Origin: Prochlorococcus sp. AG-409-G20
Lineage (GTDB): Bacteria; Cyanobacteriota; Cyanobacteriia; PCC-6307; Cyanobiaceae
Length of the DNA stretch: 64,000 nt
Direction of reading: 5' to 3'
Assembly (NCBI GenBank): GCA_003215775.1
Contig: QCJW01000004.1
Span: 1 to 64,000 of the forward strand
Shown here: one piece after another, positions 60,273 through 64,000 of the stretch
Layout of the letters: each line of letters starts with the position of its first letter
Numbering within the stretch: the first letter of the stretch is position 1
The notes under the pieces: generated by a model
What the model saw: the letters and a program-made list of their open reading frames with translations, nothing else
Told to the model about the DNA's origin: nothing
Database searches by the model: none
Position numbers and translations under genes: made by a program

Positions 60273-61346
60273 TTAGTGAATTTCCTTAACGAGCCCTGAT
60301 TTTATCAATTTGATTGTTGACTCCTCAATATTTAGACCTGAGATGTCAATACTTCTAAGCTTTACTGCAGTTTTAAGCTCATATTCATAACAGCGATCGT
60401 AATAATCAAGAATCGCCTTACAAGCATCTGCCCAGTTTGCTTTTGAAATTGCATCAATAGCCACCTTGGTCCTCTGAGGTCCAAGCCTGCGACTTATTCG
60501 CATGGTTGCTTCTTTTAATTTTTCAGATCCTTTATCTCCGTAAACCTTTACAAGTTGAGAAACTCTTTCTTCTATAGAGCGAGTTATTTCTAGGACAGGA
60601 GCATTTTGCATCTGATCAAAAAATGCCTTTGGTATTCTGCATTTTCCTAAATTTGCACTTTCTGCCTCGAGCCATATTTCATTATTGTTTTTGTTTGTAC
60701 AATTTCTCAACGCCTCTGCAAGTAGGTTTTCGTAATGTTCGTTAGTAGGTTGGTTTGGTAACCCAAGGGAGCCAAAGCTGCTGCCTCGATGATTTGCAAT
60801 CCCTTCCAAATTTATTGTTGAATAACCTTTTTTTTCTAAAGCTAATAGGAGATCAGTTTTTCCTGTCCCAGTTTTACCTCCAATTAATCTGAGTGGGAGT
60901 TTCTCGACAAACTTATCTCTAACCCATTTGCGATAGGATTTGTAACCACCTTTTAGAATTATTGGGTTCAAATCGTAAAGTTCAGCAAGCCAGGCAATAC
61001 TTAGAGATCTCATTCCCCCTCTCCAGCAATAGATCCTGAGAAATTTGTTCGGACTTTCTTGTTGATCTGCTTCAATTTCCAAACTTGAATTTTCTAATGA
61101 TCTTTTTAGAGACTCAAGCTTTGGATAGATATAATTAAGCCCTAAGAGAATAGCCTTCTTTCTTCCAACTCTTTTATATATTGTGCCAATATCTGATCTC
61201 TCTTCATTAGAAAATAGTGGAATGTTTTTAGCTCCTGGCCAATGTCCTTGTTGGAATTCCACTGGGCTTCGTATATCCAGAAGAGGACCTTTTAGGTCTT
61301 GGAAGATTTCGACTGATGTTTGTTGCAGAATTCCCATGCCTGACAT
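60273..61346 (-). CDS. mnmH: tRNA 2-selenouridine synthase MnmH (SelU)
   Basis: A 357-residue enzyme with an N-terminal rhodanese domain (active Cys107 in IYCWRGGMRS) and a C-terminal P-loop domain (GGKTGTGKTD, 156-165). In other bacteria it geranylates and then selenates 2-thiouridine at tRNA wobble position 34 with selenophosphate. The intact Cys and P-loop suggest a working enzyme. Whether selenophosphate is made depends on selD, which is not in this window. Starts at 61346; the divergent gun4 is 40 bp away. Confidence 0.93.
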   Translation of the reverse strand: MSGMGILQQTSVEIFQDLKGPLLDIRSPVEFQQGHWPGAKNIPLFSNEERSDIGTIYKRVGRKKAILLGLNYIYPKLESLKRSLENSSLEIEADQQESPNKFLRIYCWRGGMRSLSIAWLAELYDLNPIILKGGYKSYRKWVRDKFVEKLPLRLIGGKTGTGKTDLLLALEKKGYSTINLEGIANHRGSSFGSLGLPNQPTNEHYENLLAEALRNCTNKNNNEIWLEAESANLGKCRIPKAFFDQMQNAPVLEITRSIEERVSQLVKVYGDKGSEKLKEATMRISRRLGPQRTKVAIDAISKANWADACKAILDYYDRCYEYELKTAVKLRSIDISGLNIEESTIKLIKSGLVKEIH

Positions 61347-61386
61347 AGTGGGTATAGGCCGGTATTTTTAGACCGGTAAATTTTCC

Positions 61387-62103
61387 ATGTCTTCTGATAC
61401 ACCTCATTCAAGCAACGAGTCAGTCAAAGAGCTACTGGAGAAATTTTCTGGTTGCTCAGATAGACAGCGTAAATCTCTTGTAAAACCTATTGAGGGTATA
61501 GCTAAAGAGATTTCTGATATCGGATCTGCAGTTCTTGATCCATTTGATTCAAATGGAGATGACTGGGCTGCTGGTTGGATCTTGCAAGTTGTAAAAAGGC
61601 ATTGTCCAGATTCTTTGGAGAAATTTATTCCAGATGATTCAGAAGGATGGTTTTCTACTTGTTCAACCATAGGAATTGACTTCCATAAGCTTCAAGGATA
61701 TTTGTTGGCGGAACGATTTGAAGAGGCTGATCGATTTACTAGTTCAGTATTACGGCAATTAGCTGGCTCTTCTGCTGAATCAAGAGGTTACGTATATTTT
61801 AGTGAGGTCTCCGAAATGCCGGGTGAAGATTTAGTCACTATTGACAGACTATGGAACGCATATTCCCAAGGTAAGTTTGGATTCTCTGTTCAAGCTCGTC
61901 TCCTAAAAAACTTGGGAGGAGCTTATGAACGTCTATGGCCAAGAGTTGGATGGAAGAACAATGGTGTCTGGACAAGATATCCCAAGGCTTTTACTTGGTC
62001 CTTGTCGGCTCCAGAGGGGCATATGCCTTTAATTAATCAATTGAGAGGAGTTCGGCTAATGGATGCTCTATTGAATCATCCATCTATAAAAGAACGCTAT
62101 TAG
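61387..62103 (+). CDS. gun4: GUN4 domain protein (tetrapyrrole-binding regulator of Mg-chelatase)
   Basis: A 238-residue Gun4. The N-terminal helical domain (about 1-85) carries QRKSLVKPIEGIAKE and the C-terminal GUN4 domain (about 95-230) has the DFHKLQGYLLAERFEEADRFT start, the central VTIDRLWNAYSQGKFGFSVQ (with the loop that holds the porphyrin) and WTRYPKAFTWSLSAPEGHMP. Gun4 binds protoporphyrin IX and Mg-protoporphyrin and stimulates Mg-chelatase in chlorophyll synthesis. Divergent from mnmH. Confidence 0.95.
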   Translation: MSSDTPHSSNESVKELLEKFSGCSDRQRKSLVKPIEGIAKEISDIGSAVLDPFDSNGDDWAAGWILQVVKRHCPDSLEKFIPDDSEGWFSTCSTIGIDFHKLQGYLLAERFEEADRFTSSVLRQLAGSSAESRGYVYFSEVSEMPGEDLVTIDRLWNAYSQGKFGFSVQARLLKNLGGAYERLWPRVGWKNNGVWTRYPKAFTWSLSAPEGHMPLINQLRGVRLMDALLNHPSIKERY

Positions 62104-62172
62104 TGAATATTCTGTTGTGATAACTAAAAGTTCTAGCTTAAAACTATTGATTTATGGAGACTATCTTTAGAG

Positions 62173-62625
62173 ATGATCTATATAAGTAAGCTGAGGTTAG
62201 GTAAGACTTTGTTAAAGCAATTTAGTGGGACAAAATATTCAGAGTTTAAATGGTCAGAATATAATTTTCCTTCTTCTTTACAACTTTCTGAATATCTTGA
62301 GACTTTGTTAACTCCTCTCCAAGAACATAAAGCCTTTAAGAAGTTAGAACTAGGCCTTCATGAAGCATTAATAAATGCTGTTAAACATGGAAATTTGGAA
62401 GACTCAAGAAAATATCTAAGGGTTAGGAGAATCGTTACGCCTAATTGGTTTGTTTGGCAGATTCAAGATGATGGTCAGGGAATTCCTCCAGAAAAAAGAA
62501 TTTTAAGTCTGCCCAAAAAGATAGACGCTCAATCAGGCAGAGGTCTTTTTATTATTTGTCAGTGTTTTGATGATATTCGTTGGAGTAATAAAGGAAATAG
62601 ACTACAAGTTGCTTGTAGAAGATGA
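62173..62625 (+). CDS. Anti-sigma-factor-type ATPase (HATPase_c, RsbW-like)
   Basis: A 150-residue serine-kinase-like ATPase of the GHKL superfamily. N-box ELGLHEALINAVKHGN (about 58-72, with the Glu and Asn for Mg-ATP), the G1 box IQDDGQGIP (about 97-105), and the G2 box GRGLFIICQCFDDIRW at the end. This layout matches RsbW/SpoIIAB-like anti-sigma regulators or related switch kinases. No anti-anti-sigma partner is seen next to it. Target sigma factor unknown. Stops convergently at the 87-aa gene with no gap. Confidence 0.85.
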   Translation: MIYISKLRLGKTLLKQFSGTKYSEFKWSEYNFPSSLQLSEYLETLLTPLQEHKAFKKLELGLHEALINAVKHGNLEDSRKYLRVRRIVTPNWFVWQIQDDGQGIPPEKRILSLPKKIDAQSGRGLFIICQCFDDIRWSNKGNRLQVACRR

Positions 62626-62889
62626 TTATTTAGCCAAGTGAGTAGGGCATTTTGGTGGGCAGATTTCTCTTTTTAGCCATAGGATTGCTTGTTGGGTAAT
62701 GTTCTGGACTTCAGATCTTTCAGCTCCATGGAGTAATTGAATAATTGCACCAGCTAGTTGTTCAGCTGCTCTTCGATCTGGGTCGCCTTTCAACTTATGC
62801 CAATCTTTTTCTGTGATCCTAAGCTCATAAAGCAATTCTCTAGAGAGTTCTTTTGCCTTAGCTGACCATTTTGATTGAGATTGTTTCAT
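62626..62889 (-). CDS. Small conserved-looking cyanobacterial protein, unknown function
   Basis: An 87-residue basic, helical protein. WSAKAKELSRELLYELRITE, then DWHKLKGDPDRRAAEQLAGA, and a helix with ITQQAILWLKREI, ending in a Cys-Pro rich CPPKCPTHLAK. It may be a family limited to cyanobacteria; I cannot give a secure name. Stops directly against the anti-sigma-type ATPase gene (abutting convergent stop codons). Confidence 0.6.
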   Translation of the reverse strand: MKQSQSKWSAKAKELSRELLYELRITEKDWHKLKGDPDRRAAEQLAGAIIQLLHGAERSEVQNITQQAILWLKREICPPKCPTHLAK

Positions 62890-63086
62890 TAAGATGGCCC
62901 TTAAGAAGTAAGTTGTAAAATGAATTTTGTTAACATGCTACTAATTATTGTAACTAAAGTAAAATGGTTGTTAACAGAAAAATTAAGTTCTCTTTGTGGA
63001 GTTTTCTTAGGATAATAGTTCCTGTGTTGTTTATCCTTATTAAATCAAGAAACTAATCAGATTTATAAAGAGTTATTTAGTTGCTC

Positions 63087-63986
63087 TTATGTTTTGTTTT
63101 CTATAGGCTTTATAGCTGACCATACTCTTGTCATGAAGTGAGAGTTAGCCTCTATGGATATAAAGCCACTATTTGACAACTTTTCTTCTATATTATCGGA
63201 AACATAGTCGTTGTAATATGGCTCGTGAAAGGCTTTGGGAAAGTTCTCTAAGACAGTTTCAAACTTTGGTGAATCTTCTTTTTGAATCGAATCTGCAAGA
63301 ACAAAAATACCCCCTGGTTCTAATACTCTCATGCACTCATTAATAACTTTTTGACGTGACCCTTTGGGTAATTCATGAAGTAAATATACACATGTAACAC
63401 CTTGCATGCTATTGCTTTTGAAAGGTAGGTTCTCTGCATTGCCTCTTATTAGTTGAGCTATATCACTACCTCTCTTGTTTAAGTATCTACTTGCTTGGCG
63501 AAGATAAGCTGCTGATAAGTCTATTCCTATCAATTCTACATCAGACATTGAGCTACGTATTTGTTTTAATGTTCTACCTGTTCCAGTTGCTACATCAAGT
63601 ATCCTTAAGGTTGATTGATTACGATCTTGGAAATTCTTTAGACCTTTTTTTAAAGGAGATATTATTCTTCGTCTCATGGAATCGGCAGTTCCATTGAATA
63701 GAATTTCTACTTGTAAGTCATATAAACCAGCTGAGAAATCACTAAAATAACCATCAGTTTGATGATGAAAGTTCTGCAAGTAGTAATCAGGATACTTTTG
63801 ACGATTTATCTTGTTTGGAATATCCCTTGTATTTCTTTTTCTTCTTCGATCCCAAGTAAATGGAAGATCCAACCAGATAAGTGGATATCTTCTGGCCCAT
63901 TCAATCCAAGGGGCTTCAAAAAGTTGTGAAATTGGATAAATTCCTTGCTCTGCTTCTTGCCAATCGACTTTCTCTAGTTCCTCCAT
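63087..63986 (-). CDS. SAM-dependent methyltransferase (class I)
   Basis: A 299-residue protein. N-terminal about 120 residues precede the SAM domain (SDFSAGLYDLQVEILFNGTA). The core has motif I ILDVATGTGRTLKQIRS (near 148-164), LIGIDLSAAYLRQASRYL (motif II), IRGNAENLPFKSNSM, VYLLHELPKGSRQKVI and MRVLEPGGIFVLAD (motif post-II). UbiE-like in the core but with an extra N-terminal domain, as in some quinone or carotenoid methyltransferases of cyanobacteria. The start at 63986 is close to the window edge, so an upstream start outside the window cannot be excluded. Confidence 0.8.
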   Translation of the reverse strand: MEELEKVDWQEAEQGIYPISQLFEAPWIEWARRYPLIWLDLPFTWDRRRKRNTRDIPNKINRQKYPDYYLQNFHHQTDGYFSDFSAGLYDLQVEILFNGTADSMRRRIISPLKKGLKNFQDRNQSTLRILDVATGTGRTLKQIRSSMSDVELIGIDLSAAYLRQASRYLNKRGSDIAQLIRGNAENLPFKSNSMQGVTCVYLLHELPKGSRQKVINECMRVLEPGGIFVLADSIQKEDSPKFETVLENFPKAFHEPYYNDYVSDNIEEKLSNSGFISIEANSHFMTRVWSAIKPIENKT

Positions 63987-64000
63987 TGATTTTTTTAAAT

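Noticed and set aside
62964-63056. 30-aa basic plus-strand ORF (MVVNRKIKFS start)
   Set aside because: Single-span design is attractive, but there is no ribosome site and no context; a second overlapping frame there is equally possible, so it is not called.

Overview
The window looks like a Prochlorococcus chromosome, most likely a low-light ecotype. The DNA is AT-rich and the genes are compact. It carries oxygenic-photosynthesis genes (psbY, psb28, a PsbP-like lipoprotein, gun4, crtH, four high-light-inducible hli genes), picocyanobacterial small protein families (DUF1651, DUF2839), and short intergenic spaces. Family and genus assignments come from recognising protein sequences by eye; no database search was run.

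Layout. 0-20 kb is housekeeping: an ABC1 kinase divergent from a PLP decarboxylase, cdsA, a minus-strand group (DUF2993, alpha/beta hydrolase, iron-type alcohol dehydrogenase, clpC), rimI divergent from lysA, and a plus-strand run lysA-cdaA-uppS-bioB-trhO. Then come lipA and recR on the minus strand, a PsbP-like lipoprotein and an ABC exporter. 20-33.8 kb holds an RRM protein gene with a long, repeat-bearing leader, a DEAD-box helicase, and a complete recD-recB-recC set with a small membrane methyltransferase gene between recB and recC, then pdxJ. 33.9-40 kb holds plsC, a bolA-glutaredoxin pair, an OmpR-type regulator whose receiver lacks the phospho-acceptor Asp, crtH, trmFO and psbY.

40.4-50.7 kb is different. 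It begins with tRNA-Lys(UUU) and contains mostly small, often membrane-anchored ORFs, long AT-rich gaps, a DUF1651 pair, a DUF2130 protein, a stand-alone degenerate NAD-dependent DNA-ligase adenylation domain, a tandem array of four hli genes, several perfect hairpins and a strong candidate structured non-coding RNA. This is the accessory part of the window and holds the most unusual signals.

50.8-64 kb returns to core functions: rlmH, a PetP-like protein, rsmA-ispE, pdhB-secD-secF, an AI-2E family membrane protein, psb28, mnmH, gun4, an anti-sigma-type ATPase and an SAM methyltransferase.

Functional links visible from order: cdaA (c-di-AMP) and uppS (undecaprenyl-PP) share an operon with lysA (diaminopimelate/lysine), a cell-wall theme. 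recBCD forms one repair locus. BolA and the CGFS glutaredoxin are adjacent, matching their known Fe-S partnership. secD and secF are adjacent. The hli array sits beside the candidate RNA and hairpins, suggesting a stress-regulated module. No CRISPR array, insertion sequence, transposase, integrase or rRNA gene was seen.
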